A stretch of DNA of 64,000 nucleotides from CAVXTT01 sp963764685 (GCA_963764685.1 CAVXTT010000019.1:186001-250000); one strand, 5' to 3'. Positions 39,097-48,173 are shown, counted from the stretch's first letter. Numbers and translations are program-made. The notes: generated by a model from the sequence alone, not told the origin.

Positions 39097-40305
39097 TTAA
39101 TTTATACCATTGTATTCAGAACCTTCAGCCAGAAGCCTGTTCACAAGGTAATCTGAATTCTCCACTTTTTCGTCTACTCTTAAATTGAATACAGATATAA
39201 ATGGAAGTACTTCATCTAAATATTCAGTTGCACTTCCGGGCAGATTATTTCTTAACCTGGAGGCGAATGCAGGAATACTTTGATTGTCACTTCGGGGAAT
39301 TAGAACTATTATTTTATCCTCGATATTACATATCTTATCTTTTTTCTCGACTGCCAGTTTAACCGAACTCCGGAGCTGATTAAAAGTAAGGAGACCTTTC
39401 TTTTCTGCTTCAGGATGAAGCATCAGGGAAACTAAATCGAATGTCTGCCCCGTACTCCTAAAGAGTGCAATCTGATTATTAATGATTAGTTTTAATTCAG
39501 CTGCGGGGTAAATATTGGTGCTCATCGTTTTATCCTCGATAACATTAAATTCATCCAAAGTTTTGTATTTCCTTTGTTTGTCCTTCTGATGGTTCTGTTT
39601 ATAATCATCGATTATGCCTTTGTACGGCTCGATGGAATAGTGTGAACTAAACTCTCCTTCTGTATGACCGATATTCGGAATAATCGTGATCTTTCCTCCT
39701 TCAAGACGCGGGGAGTCGGGATCTTTTTTCTCGAGTAAAATAACACCGGTACTGTTGGCAAGCAGTGTATCTGCAACCTGCTTTGCAGCAGGAGTAACCG
39801 GCTGTCCCAGCAGGAAGAGACTTGTTACTCCGAGCTCCTCAATTTTCTCGAGGGTCCTCGAGTATACAGTCTGCAGTGTATTAATATTGTTAAAGCCGAC
39901 GAAAGGAGTTATTTCATCGAAGATTAGTTTTCCCGGCTGATACTGCTCGACAACGGAGACGATATCATTCAGGTACTCAGTTAAAATATCATCAGGGTTT
40001 GCTGCCTGGTTTAATTCAAGCGGGGGCGAAACCTTTACTACTATTATGCTGTTCTGACTCATATAATTCTGCAGATCGAAGTCGATCGAAGATGCGTGGA
40101 TAAGAAGATCCTTTGGGCGCATAACCGTAAAGTAGACGCAAACCTCATTCTGGTTTGCTGCCTCCATAGCAAATTGTAATCCCAGTAAAGTTTTCCCCGA
40201 TTTACGAGGTCCGACTAACATATAAGTACCCCCTCTGTAAAACCCTCCCCAGGTTTTATCTACAAGGGATAATCCAGACCTTAATAATTGTATTTTTTTC
40301 TTCAT
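39097..40305 (-). CDS. KaiC/RecA-like ATPase with degenerate GGDEF-like C-terminal domain
   Basis: A 402-aa protein. Residues about 5-225 form a RecA-superfamily ATPase core of the KaiC/RadA-like (RAD55) type: GGFYRGGTYMLVG-PRKSGKT as Walker A (GPRKSGKT near 32-39), LIFDEITPF as Walker B and a beta-hairpin region LLGQPVTPAAKQVADTLL. After a basic linker, residues about 265-395 resemble a diguanylate cyclase fold: FDLVSLMLHPEAEKKGLLTF, then IEDKIIVLIPRSDNQSIP where a GGDEF domain has its GGDEF loop. The catalytic GG(D/E)EF is absent, so it may bind rather than make cyclic di-GMP. It is the first gene of the operon that includes the GT2 synthase, which suggests control of polysaccharide production. 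The C-terminal call is tentative. Confidence 0.7.
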   Translation of the reverse strand: MKKKIQLLRSGLSLVDKTWGGFYRGGTYMLVGPRKSGKTLLGLQFAMEAANQNEVCVYFTVMRPKDLLIHASSIDFDLQNYMSQNSIIVVKVSPPLELNQAANPDDILTEYLNDIVSVVEQYQPGKLIFDEITPFVGFNNINTLQTVYSRTLEKIEELGVTSLFLLGQPVTPAAKQVADTLLANSTGVILLEKKDPDSPRLEGGKITIIPNIGHTEGEFSSHYSIEPYKGIIDDYKQNHQKDKQRKYKTLDEFNVIEDKTMSTNIYPAAELKLIINNQIALFRSTGQTFDLVSLMLHPEAEKKGLLTFNQLRSSVKLAVEKKDKICNIEDKIIVLIPRSDNQSIPAFASRLRNNLPGSATEYLDEVLPFISVFNLRVDEKVENSDYLVNRLLAEGSEYNGIN

Positions 40306-40546
40306 ACGATTGAAAATAGTTTAACATTGGCAACCAAATTATATGCCGCCGAAATGGTTAATAATTTGATCCATATTAACAGTTTTCCTGCAACAAAGAG
40401 AAACATACACCCCTGTAGATGTATTATTATGCTACAGATAACAACGGACATTTAAAAGAATATTTTAAGGTTTTGATGCGAATTCCAATCAAATTATTGA
40501 ACGAAAATTCATCTGGATTTATTCCCCAACAGGAATACAATTTATG

Positions 40547-41080
40547 AAGGTCTTTGAGTGTTTTCGAGAAAATGTATCCAAAGTTATTGAGCGCTCCATG
40601 CCCCCCTTGTGGCTTCGATACATCTGCCTACCGGCAGACACTCAGCCACCGGACTAGGATTCTTTATGAAAGAGAATGAAAGGTCACTGAGTGTTTTCGA
40701 GAAAATGTTCCAAAGTTATTGAGTGCTTCATGCCCGCCCTTGTGGCTTCGATACATCCGCCTCCCGGCAGACACTCAGCCACCCGGGCTAGGATTCTTTA
40801 TGAAAGAGAATGAAAGGTCACTGAGTGTTTTCGAGTCTTCGAGAAAATGTATCGAAGTGACCGACAGTGCGACAAAATGTATCGGGGAAAGGTCTTTGAG
40901 TGTTTTCGAGCCTGCCTGCTGTTAGGCAGGTACCCGCCCTTGTGGCTTCGATACATCCGCCTCCCGGCAGACACTCAGCCACCGGGCTAGGATTCTTTAT
41001 GAAAGAGAATGAAAGGTCACTGAGTGTTTTCGAGTCTTCGAGAAAATGTATCGAAGTGACCGACAGCGCGACAACATGTC
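40547..41080. repeat. Five-copy tandem repeat of about 133 bp, last copy partial
   Basis: Copies begin with AAGG at 40547, 40680, 40814, 40889 and 41013, giving spacings of 133, 134, 75 and 124 bp. Each opens with GTCNNTGAGTGTTTTCGAG. Full copies also carry TTGTGGCTTCGATACAT, CCGGCAGACACTCAGCCACC and ATTCTTTATGAAAGAGAATG. The third is shortened and followed by an AAAATGTATCGAAGTGACCGACAG-type variant, here cut to AAAATGTATCGAAGTGACC; the fifth ends the same way. The unit contains internal inverted segments around GGTCAC and GTGACC. Copies are not separated by unique spacers, so this is not CRISPR. Confidence 0.85.
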
Positions 41081-41180
41081 AGTTGCCCTAAATTGTAATA
41101 ATCATACAATAATTTCTAAATAAAAAGCATTAAACAAGGCTTATATGAGGTTTATCAGCCGTTGATCTTAGGTACGGCAA

Positions 41181-41235
41181 CGGAGGATAAACGGATGATA
41201 AACGGATGATAGACGGATGATAAACGGATGATAGG
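41181..41235. repeat. 11-bp-period tandem array (family A, copy 3)
   Basis: Five consecutive 11-mers: CGGAGGATAAA (41181-41191), CGGATGATAAA (41192-41202), CGGATGATAGA (41203-41213), CGGATGATAAA (41214-41224) and CGGATGATAGG (41225-41235). It is preceded by the head GGTACGGCAA, as in the 28850 copy. This is the cleanest copy for defining the unit. Confidence 0.92.
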
Positions 41236-41320
41236 AATAGTTAAATAGAAATATGAAGGTGTTTTGACAGAAAGTCTTATTCCAAGGTTAATCAAACTTA
41301 ATGTGAAAAAGATTAATAAG

Positions 41321-42931
41321 CTAGCGCTTTGAGTAATTTCCGAATACGAACAAGGCGGTTGCATTACTCACGATTGTTGGTTCATTCGTTATATAATTAT
41401 CCCTGTCGTCGCAGTATATAACTGAATGAGTGTTGAAGAGATCAAATTTTTTATCATTAATATTTATACTATAATTTTTAACCAGCTCTAATGGTGCAGG
41501 ACCTGCAACAAGAGCTCCCGGGAGATTACCCCCATTTAAATAGAACAGCTGCGAATGAATATTCACCGGATAATCAGAACCGGTCCTGCTGATAAAGCAT
41601 ATGCCCCAACGGTTCCTTCCAAGAACATAATCTCTCTGGTAAACTGTCAGTGAATCAAAATTATTACCCGGTGTTAATCTCTTATAAAGAATTGCCTGAA
41701 GCGCAGCTCCTAATAATGCATTTGTAGTCCCCCAGGAATATGCAGTCCCCTCATTAAAGACCGAGCTGTCCTTTACAAGATTAAAATGATTAAGCCCTTC
41801 GTACATGCGGTCCTTATAACCGGGATCATATGCTGCAAGTCTGTAGAATGCCAGACTATTTATATTTCCCCACCCCCACCAGAAATCAGGCTGCAGGTCT
41901 GCTGCATATTCATCGGCTTCCGTTAAATACTTTTCCTCACCGGTTGTTAAGTACAGTTCAACGGCTCCCAGTGCAAGCTTGCCGTTAAATTCCTTATCAC
42001 GGTATGCTGCTGTTAAATTTTCTCCAAGATCAGGTGCCTCAATCCTTACCGAGTACATATCTTCTGCAGCCTGCAGACAATTACCTGCAAACTCCTCTGC
42101 AAGAAATCTCTCCTTCCATACCCTTGCGCCTAATGCCAGTGCGGCTGTGAAAATACCGATATGATTTTTTCCGAATGAAGTAAATGCGGGACGGTCGTAT
42201 CTTAATGAATCATCTTCAGGCATTCTCCAGAATGGTGTATGATCCCTGAGATCCTGGACCTGTGTGATCAGCTTTCCTTTTTTGAAGTGCGCCCTGAGCA
42301 GCCAGTCGAGTCCGATTTTTGCCTCTTCAAGAATATCGGGTACATCGTTATGATCATTATCGAATCCGAATTTCTCCTTATCGAACTCATAGGAGAATAT
42401 GAGCATATAAGTAGTGAATGCCGTAGTGCTTAAGAATTTTATATAATCACCCGCATCGTGCCAGCCGCCCGTGAGATCAGCAGCTGAGGAATCCTCTTCC
42501 CCTCTTACAACAGAAGCATCTGATAAATGACAGGGAAGATGAAGATACGGGTTAGTTGGCCCGCACCGCTGCACCCTGAAGAAAAGCATCAGTGAATCGG
42601 TTACATTGTTAAATACATTTTCAGAGATGACAAAAGGATATGAGCGCTGATTATCAACTTCAATAACATAACCGCCCGGAAGGTTAAATGGGGAAAAGTC
42701 CAATATGTAAGTATACTTAAAATTTTCTGCGGTAAGCCGGCTTTGAATTATCCGTCCGTTGTAAACCTCTTTATAATCCTCCGTTCCCTTTATGTAGAAT
42801 AGGATATCGGAGACGGGAATATTGGAGAAAACGACTGCAGTCTTTAAATCATAAGGAAGAAACCCAACCTGGGTTAATCGAATGAATATTTGTTCTTCAT
42901 CCGCCGGGACAGTAATGGATAGTAAGATCAC
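41321..42931 (-). CDS. Glycoside hydrolase family 9 endoglucanase-like protein
   Basis: A 536-aa beta-glucan hydrolase. An N-terminal Ig-like domain (about 15-105) precedes the (alpha/alpha)6 catalytic barrel. Signature blocks are GGWHDAGDYIKF with the catalytic Asp pair, FYLNGGNLPGALVAGPAP, RNRWGICFISRTGSD, and NYITNEPTIVSNA with the expected catalytic Glu. The frame opens at GTG 42931 (MILLSITVPADEEQ). The upstream in-frame stretch reads HIIILVILLSIT but lacks any ATG, GTG or TTG before it overlaps the neighbour, so the signal peptide start is uncertain. It is the second gene after the hydroxylase, in a region with no other polysaccharide lyases. It may digest environmental glucans or remodel the organism's own polysaccharide. 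Confidence 0.85.
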   Translation of the reverse strand: MILLSITVPADEEQIFIRLTQVGFLPYDLKTAVVFSNIPVSDILFYIKGTEDYKEVYNGRIIQSRLTAENFKYTYILDFSPFNLPGGYVIEVDNQRSYPFVISENVFNNVTDSLMLFFRVQRCGPTNPYLHLPCHLSDASVVRGEEDSSAADLTGGWHDAGDYIKFLSTTAFTTYMLIFSYEFDKEKFGFDNDHNDVPDILEEAKIGLDWLLRAHFKKGKLITQVQDLRDHTPFWRMPEDDSLRYDRPAFTSFGKNHIGIFTAALALGARVWKERFLAEEFAGNCLQAAEDMYSVRIEAPDLGENLTAAYRDKEFNGKLALGAVELYLTTGEEKYLTEADEYAADLQPDFWWGWGNINSLAFYRLAAYDPGYKDRMYEGLNHFNLVKDSSVFNEGTAYSWGTTNALLGAALQAILYKRLTPGNNFDSLTVYQRDYVLGRNRWGICFISRTGSDYPVNIHSQLFYLNGGNLPGALVAGPAPLELVKNYSININDKKFDLFNTHSVIYCDDRDNYITNEPTIVSNATALFVFGNYSKR

Positions 42932-42983
42932 CAGGATAATAATATGTCCCCAATGATATCTTACCCGGTAAGCCGTATTACGG

Positions 42984-43616
42984 TTACCCCTTCTTGTTCT
43001 GTGAAGCAGGAAAGTTCGTACCCATTATTTCATCCCAGACGGGAGAGCTTACCCCGAATCCTTTCCCCGGGTTCTGATAATGGTGTTTCATATGGTGATT
43101 TTTTATGGCAAGCCAGAACTTATTATGCATATTGAAATGATGGATTGCATAATGTGTCATATCATAAAAAAGATAGCCGGTCAGGAATCCGACAAAGAAA
43201 GGAGACACATACACATTACCGAAGAGCATCTCAAAAAGAAAATAAAATAGTGCCGCAAGCGGAATGCTTACAGAGGGAGGCATTACAAGGCGCCTGGAGT
43301 CACTCGGATAATCGTGATGCACACCGTGAAAAATAAAATGAAGCCTGTGCCCGAATTCTGATTTAGGTTCAAAATGAAAAATAAACCGGTGGAGCATATA
43401 TTCGGTAAACGACCATATAAGTATTCCCACCACAACAAATGAAATAATTGTACCTAAAGAAAGACCCACGGCAGCCGACCTGTAAAGGAAGAAACCGATC
43501 GCAGGCAGGAATATGATCAAAGGAACCAAAGGATGCACCCTTGAAAGAGATTCCATCATCGTGTTGTCAAACATTCTTACTGTTTCATCTTTATTTGATA
43601 CAAAGTTCTTCGTCAT
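42984..43616 (-). CDS. Fatty acid hydroxylase / sterol desaturase family protein
   Basis: A 210-aa integral membrane di-iron enzyme with about four membrane helices (about 30-75 and 115-150). The histidine clusters are EYMLHRFIFHF, FHGVHHDYPSDSRR, HYAIHHFN and HHMKHHYQNP, matching the HxxxH/HxxHH pattern that binds two irons. The closest recognisable relatives are fatty acid 2-hydroxylases of the Scs7 type, which hydroxylate the alpha carbon of sphingolipid or other acyl chains. The GH9 gene start lies 52 nt away on the same strand. It may modify envelope lipids. The substrate is inferred from motif pattern only. Confidence 0.86.
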   Translation of the reverse strand: MTKNFVSNKDETVRMFDNTMMESLSRVHPLVPLIIFLPAIGFFLYRSAAVGLSLGTIISFVVVGILIWSFTEYMLHRFIFHFEPKSEFGHRLHFIFHGVHHDYPSDSRRLVMPPSVSIPLAALFYFLFEMLFGNVYVSPFFVGFLTGYLFYDMTHYAIHHFNMHNKFWLAIKNHHMKHHYQNPGKGFGVSSPVWDEIMGTNFPASQNKKG

Positions 43617-43729
43617 ACAAATAACTCTTTTTTTATAAAAATAAATTAAAATTCAAAGCATTCCAAGGCAGGAACACTCAGATGGGCTGCTGCAAATATA
43701 AAAAAATTATGGGAAAAAACTTAGAATAA

Positions 43730-43747
43730 GGGGGTCAGCAGACCCCC
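43730..43747 (-). terminator. Hairpin downstream of the M16 protease pair
   Basis: GGGGGTC (43730-43736) pairs with GACCCCC (43741-43747) around an AGCA loop, 24 nt beyond the stop of the second M16 gene. Read on the minus strand it is followed by TTATTC, only a weak T-tract. Probable terminator. Confidence 0.65.
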
Positions 43748-43770
43748 TAAAATTGTCTCTAATGAAGGGA

Positions 43771-45261
43771 TTATTTAAAAAGACTCTCTACATCAAGGAT
43801 CCTGATGTTTTCTTCAGGAATATTCAGCTGATATTTGATAATCTCTTTATCCTGCTCTGTTATTTCAGCAGGTTTTGCTGAAGCATATTCAATAGGAGAT
43901 TCAGTATTTGCTGCAAGATCCTTTTTGAGTGTTTCAGCATCGGTTGTAATTATTGCAATCTGCATATTATCATACTGAAGATATTTTTTGACTGCTGCAT
44001 TTACTTCTTCAAGTGTTATTTCCTTCATCATCTTTCTGAACATTTCGAGATGACCTCCATTAATATTATAGAACCTGTCATCAAGGGCATAACCTAAACG
44101 CATACCTGTTGAAGGAGCATAATGCAGGACATATTTTGACAAAAAGTTTTTAGTGAGTTCAAATTGTTCTTTTGTCAGTCCGTTATCCACAAGGTTTTTA
44201 AGCTCTCTCAATGCTGCACGCAGAGCGAAGTGTCTTGCATTATTCGGTACGGGACGTATCCATATTTCAAACAGATGCTGTCTCCTGGGATAATTAACCG
44301 GGGGCATCTGCAGGCTGCCTCCATTGGGGAAGTGTTCAATATAACTGTAGTCACCATAATTTAATCCCCTCTCTTCCCTGATAACCTGATAAAGATGTGA
44401 ACTGGAATTCCTGTGTTCACCCAGCCAGGAATTTGCGATTGCCAGTGCATACCAGTCCCTGCTTCCTCTTGTGAGGTTAATAGGGAATCCCAGGGAAATT
44501 GCTGTCGATGCTGCATCCTTATTAATTATGGTTACATTCAATCCTTTCAGTTCTTCAGGCTTTGGTGCGGGCATTTGTTCAATCTTGTTATCGGATAATT
44601 TCATCAAGTCCTGCTGCATTCTCTTTACTAGCCCTTCATCATACCCTCCGCCGATACCAAGTACATAGTTATTCCTGTTGTAGTACTCTGAATAGAAGTC
44701 CTTTACATCCTGAAGCGTTATATTATTCACCCCGGTGATGGTTCCTGCAGTTATATGTCCGTAAGGAGTACCCTGGTAAATTTGATTGTACAATACTGCC
44801 TTGCCGAGTTCTTCATCACTGGAATATTTTAAAGTAGTGTTCAGATAATTGAGGAGATTCTCTTTGATTCTTGTAAAATCCTCTTCGTTAAAGGCAGGAC
44901 TAAGGAGGGCATCGGTCATAAGGCCATAATATTTTTCAAGATTATCCTTATGCACCCTGCCGGTAAATGTAGCTGTCTCAACACCCAGGGTAACATCATA
45001 TCCTGCGGCAAGAGGATATAGTTTTTCAAGAACCTGCTCGTAAGTATTATTTTTTGTTCCTCCTTCAGATATCATCGCTGCAGTAAGCTGTGCGAGTCCC
45101 TCTTTCCCCTCAGGGTCACACTGTGAGCCGGCATTGAACATTATCCTGAAGGTTATTGTAGGATCATCTTTAACCGGAAGAAGTACCGGGTCACCCGTCT
45201 GTGAATAATTCATCACAGGCAACATAAACAAAATCAATATAAGGCTTAATATCTTTTTCAT
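43771..45261 (-). CDS. M16-family peptidase, non-catalytic partner subunit
   Basis: A 496-aa protein starting MKKILSLILILFMLPVM, a signal sequence, so periplasmic. It has the two-lobe M16 organisation (pitrilysin-like halves at about 30-220 and 240-470) with LYQVIREERGLNY in the second half. At the position of the zinc motif HxxEH the sequence reads GLAQLTAAMISEGGT, lacking both histidines and the Glu, so it is unlikely to cleave on its own. M16B proteins often work as pairs of one active and one inactive subunit, and the active partner gene overlaps this one by 4 nt. The second-half R/Y pair that binds the substrate terminus appears retained (RGLNYG). Confidence 0.88.
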   Translation of the reverse strand: MKKILSLILILFMLPVMNYSQTGDPVLLPVKDDPTITFRIMFNAGSQCDPEGKEGLAQLTAAMISEGGTKNNTYEQVLEKLYPLAAGYDVTLGVETATFTGRVHKDNLEKYYGLMTDALLSPAFNEEDFTRIKENLLNYLNTTLKYSSDEELGKAVLYNQIYQGTPYGHITAGTITGVNNITLQDVKDFYSEYYNRNNYVLGIGGGYDEGLVKRMQQDLMKLSDNKIEQMPAPKPEELKGLNVTIINKDAASTAISLGFPINLTRGSRDWYALAIANSWLGEHRNSSSHLYQVIREERGLNYGDYSYIEHFPNGGSLQMPPVNYPRRQHLFEIWIRPVPNNARHFALRAALRELKNLVDNGLTKEQFELTKNFLSKYVLHYAPSTGMRLGYALDDRFYNINGGHLEMFRKMMKEITLEEVNAAVKKYLQYDNMQIAIITTDAETLKKDLAANTESPIEYASAKPAEITEQDKEIIKYQLNIPEENIRILDVESLFK

Positions 45262-46589
45262 TCTGATTTTCCTTTCAATAATACTTCATTCCTTTTCTCT
45301 GTCTGGAAAATATAACCGGCAGCATCCATTATGTCCTTAGGCGTAATCCTGTCCACCCCGGTAAAGAACTGATCAACCACATTCACATCTCCGGTGTAGG
45401 CTATATAAAAAGGGAGTGCAGCGGCAACTGCATCATTATTATCAAGTGCCATAAGGAATGAATATTTAGCTCTCATCTTAAGATCTTTAAGCTTTTGTTC
45501 ATCTACAGGATTAGTTTTGAAGTACTCGAGTGTATTCAGGATTTCGGATCTGACGTAGTCGATATCCTTTTCATCCTTTACCATCGAATAAATATAGAAG
45601 AGTCCCGGATCTCTTGAAAAGCCCGGGTTGGAAGAAACGAACTGGACTTTCTGCTCATTCAACACAAGCTTCTTATATATATCGCTTATCTCTCCGAATG
45701 CAAGATCACTTAACAAGAGCAGCCGAAAGGAATGTTTTATCCTCAACATTAAAAGCATTATTTTTATATGCAAGGATCATAATAGGAAGAGTTTTCCCCT
45801 CGTAGGAAACATCAGCTTTTCTTGGCTCTGTCTGCGGCGGTTCCGGGGTTATATTAGGCGGAATGTAACCGGGCTTCCATTCGGAATAATATTTCTTAAC
45901 CATCTGAAGAGTGTTGGCGGGATCAATATCCCCTACTACCAGCAGTACCACATTATCAGGTCTGTAGTATCTCTGATAAAAGGAAATACTGTAGTCATAA
46001 ATATTGGGCATATTTTTTATGTCTTCCTCAAATCCCATAGTTGTGTGCTTGTATGTATGCTTTTCAAAAGATATATCGTGCAGCTTCTCGATGGCTAGCA
46101 AAGAAGGGACTTGTTCTGTCTCTTACGGAATTCACCGTAGATCGCTCCGGATTCTGTCTTAAACTGTTCCTCGGAATATTTCAGGTTCTGAAAGCGGTCT
46201 GACTCAAGCTCCATTATTTTATCCAGATCACTTACTGCAAAATTCAGATGATAGACGGTAAGATCATCATCGGTAAATGCATTAGCATCTGCACCAAGAC
46301 TGGTTATGATGCTGTCGTATACAGGGCCCGGGTATTTTTCTGTTCCGCGGAACATCATATGCTCAAAGAAATGTGCGAACCCTGATTTACCTGGTTCCCA
46401 TTCATCACGGCTGCCTGTTCTGACAACTGTATAATAGGAAACAAGTCCCGGTGACTCCATCGGGATAAGGATTACTTTCATTCCGTTATCAAGGATACTC
46501 GTGTTTGTCTCGTATGGAAATACCTTTTGAGCCATAATAGTTCCTGCAGATAATAGAAGCATTAGAGTTAAAATTTTTAGTTTAATCAT
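45258..46589 (-). CDS. M16-family zinc metallopeptidase, catalytic subunit (two frameshifts)
   Basis: The start is ATG 46589, after AGAGGA, giving signal peptide MIKLKILTLMLLLSAGTIMA. The zinc motif SGFAHFFEHMMFRGT (HxxEH) and the downstream Glu region ESDRFQNLKY are present. The frame breaks twice. Near 46121 a missing base separates GEFRK from ETEQVPSLLAIEKL. Near 45715 an extra T separates FLSAAL from LSDLAFGE. Adding one base and removing one gives a continuous protein of about 443 aa that ends LLKGKSE. It overlaps the inactive subunit by 4 nt. Such pairs degrade or process peptides in the periplasm. The start of this operon lies in the 246-bp gap shared with the divergent SRPBCC gene. 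Confidence 0.87.
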
Positions 46590-46823
46590 ATTTCCTCTCA
46601 CTTTTTAGGATTAGGACAATTAAAACGGGTACTTCTGGCGATAAGCCCGGATAATTATAAAATCTTAATATTAAAAATAAACATAATTTGTATGAGCGGT
46701 TAATCTGTTATTTAGACAGTTATACGTTACTTTAAGTCGATGTGACTGATGCGCACCGGATTTGATGTATTAAAATTTTAGGGTTGATGATTATCCTAAA
46801 AACTCAAATATTCAAAAAAAGAT

Positions 46824-46829
46824 AAGGAG
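46824..46829 (+). promoter_or_regulatory. Ribosome binding site of the SRPBCC gene
   Basis: AAGGAG lies 6 nt before ATG 46836. It decides the start, since a TTG codon immediately upstream is also in frame. Confidence 0.8.
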
Positions 46830-46835
46830 TAGTTG

Positions 46836-47285
46836 ATGGAGAATCTGCGTTTTTCAGTAGTGATAGATGCACCAAGAGAAAAGGTTTGGAACTCTATGCT
46901 CGGGGAACGATCATTTATGGAATGGACAAGAGTATTTGCCCCTGGTTCACATTACAAGGGTGATTGGAAGAAAGGAAGTAAAATACTTTTTCTTGCACCC
47001 GGCAAGAGCGGCAGGATGGAAGGGATGGTAAGCCGTATAGCAGAAAATAAACCATATAAATATATCTCTATTGAGCACCTTGGCGTGGTACAGGACGGCA
47101 GGGAGGATACTGAAAGCGAAGCTGTTAAAGGATGGGCAGGTGCCTATGAAAATTATACATTCAGGCAGAAGGACCGTAAAACAGAGGTCCTGGTGGAGGT
47201 AGACACCAATGATGAATTAAAGGAAATGTTTCAGGGTGTCTGGCCGAAGGCACTGCAGAAATTAAAGGAGTTAGCGGAAAAATAA
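46836..47285 (+). CDS. SRPBCC (START/Bet v 1-like) protein
   Basis: A 149-aa soluble protein from ATG 46836. It begins with ENLRFSVVIDAPREKVWNSML, the first strand and helix of the SRPBCC fold, and continues through SFMEWTRVFAPGSHYKGDWKKG, a hydrophobic-pocket beta sheet, to a C-terminal helix (VWPKALQKLKELAEK). SRPBCC proteins bind hydrophobic ligands or act in small-molecule transfer and cell-envelope processes; AHSA1-type members are chaperone co-regulators, but the pocket here does not identify a ligand. It is one of the few genes on the plus strand and is divergent from the M16 peptidase pair. No operon partner is visible downstream. Confidence 0.85.
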   Translation: MENLRFSVVIDAPREKVWNSMLGERSFMEWTRVFAPGSHYKGDWKKGSKILFLAPGKSGRMEGMVSRIAENKPYKYISIEHLGVVQDGREDTESEAVKGWAGAYENYTFRQKDRKTEVLVEVDTNDELKEMFQGVWPKALQKLKELAEK

Positions 47286-47410
47286 TTAAAAGTTTATTTA
47301 AGAATATTTTTGGTTCCTGGTTTGGTTGAATTTTTTGTCAAGCTTTTTGAGGGGGATATAATTTCAGCAAAAACTTGTATAGTTTAGAAAAATAGTCGCC
47401 GGAATTATGG

Positions 47411-47476
47411 ATCCCCTACAGGGATCATAATTTATATTGTATTAATATCTACAATTATGTCACCCCTACAGGGTGA
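47411..47476. repeat. Palindromic REP-like elements, CCCTACAGGG type
   Basis: GATCCCCTACAGGGATC (from 47410) and TCACCCCTACAGGGTGA (47460-47476) share a central CCCCTACAGGG and compensating outer arms (GATC/GATC versus TCA/TGA). An AT-rich tail, TTATATTGTATTAATAT, lies between them. A weaker copy with an imperfect head and a similar tail occurs near 47770-47835. Confidence 0.75.
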
Positions 47477-47993
47477 AGCAAAATAATTTAGAATATAGGC
47501 AGAGACACATAATGTTGTACGATGGTGCCTAATTTGATGGCCTACCCGCTGCCGGCAGGTACGATATTACGGTACCATAGTTTGATGGAATGATGTAAAT
47601 CTTGAACGATGTAAATCTTAAATGATCTGATTTTCTTTCCGCTTCCTTCTCTTCCCAAGAGAAGGGTTGGGGATGAGTTTGTTTTACCTGTGTAAAAGGA
47701 CATAATTTTAAAGTTAATTCATCTCTGTAGCTAATCTCCGATAAAAAAACAATAACCAATAATTTATGGAGTCCCTACAGGAATCGAGATTATTTGGTAT
47801 TGTTTTTATACAATTATATCACAAATCAGGGTGAAGCACTATATTTCGTTTACCAGAAGATCGCAACTAAATGTTTTTTTCTTGATTCTTGGCTCTTAGT
47901 CTTTTGTTTGGTTGGTAAAAAATATAATTGGGTAATATTTAGATCAACTGAATTTTCCCTTTAAAGCGGAATATTATTTTTTATCCACCGTGC

Positions 47994-48144
47994 ATTCCCC
48001 TGTAGGGGGGAATATAATTGTAGAAACTTTCTTCAGAGGAGGAACATTATTGTGATAGCGGCGATCACCACAATGCATTCCCCTGTAGGGGGAATATAAT
48101 TGTAGCACAAGATAACCACAGCATTAGATCCCTGTAGGGGATCT
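47994..48144. repeat. Palindromic REP-like elements, CCCTGTAGGG type
   Basis: ATTCCCCTGTAGGGGGGAAT (47994-48013), ATTCCCCTGTAGGGGGAAT (48077-48095) and AGATCCCTGTAGGGGATCT (48126-48144). The first two share a direct repeat TGCATTCCCCTGTAGGGG and are followed by AATATAATTGTAG; the third is followed by ATAAATTGT. Outer-arm bases differ between copies but remain paired, a sign that the hairpin is conserved. Confidence 0.8.
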
Positions 48145-48173
48145 ATAAATTGTTTTTTATTCAGTGATAATCT

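Larger units (their letters stand above)
40306..41320. other. Repeat-rich intergenic region upstream of the exopolysaccharide operon
   Basis: A 1-kb gap containing the ~133-bp tandem repeat (40547-41080) and an 11-bp-period array (41181-41235). Plus-strand frames of about 65 codons at 40719 and 40900 are translations of the repeat and not genes. The promoter of the operon should lie between 40306 and about 40540. Confidence 0.6.

Noticed and set aside
40547..41080. CRISPR-like array
   Set aside because: Repeats are tandem and carry no unique spacers of constant length; no cas gene is nearby.
40719..41091. Two plus-strand frames of about 65 codons with repeated protein sequence
   Set aside because: They are translations of the 133-bp tandem repeat, with identical stretches in both, and not supported as genes.
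47529..47759. 76-codon minus-strand frame
   Set aside because: Lies in the REP-like repeat region; no protein-like features.
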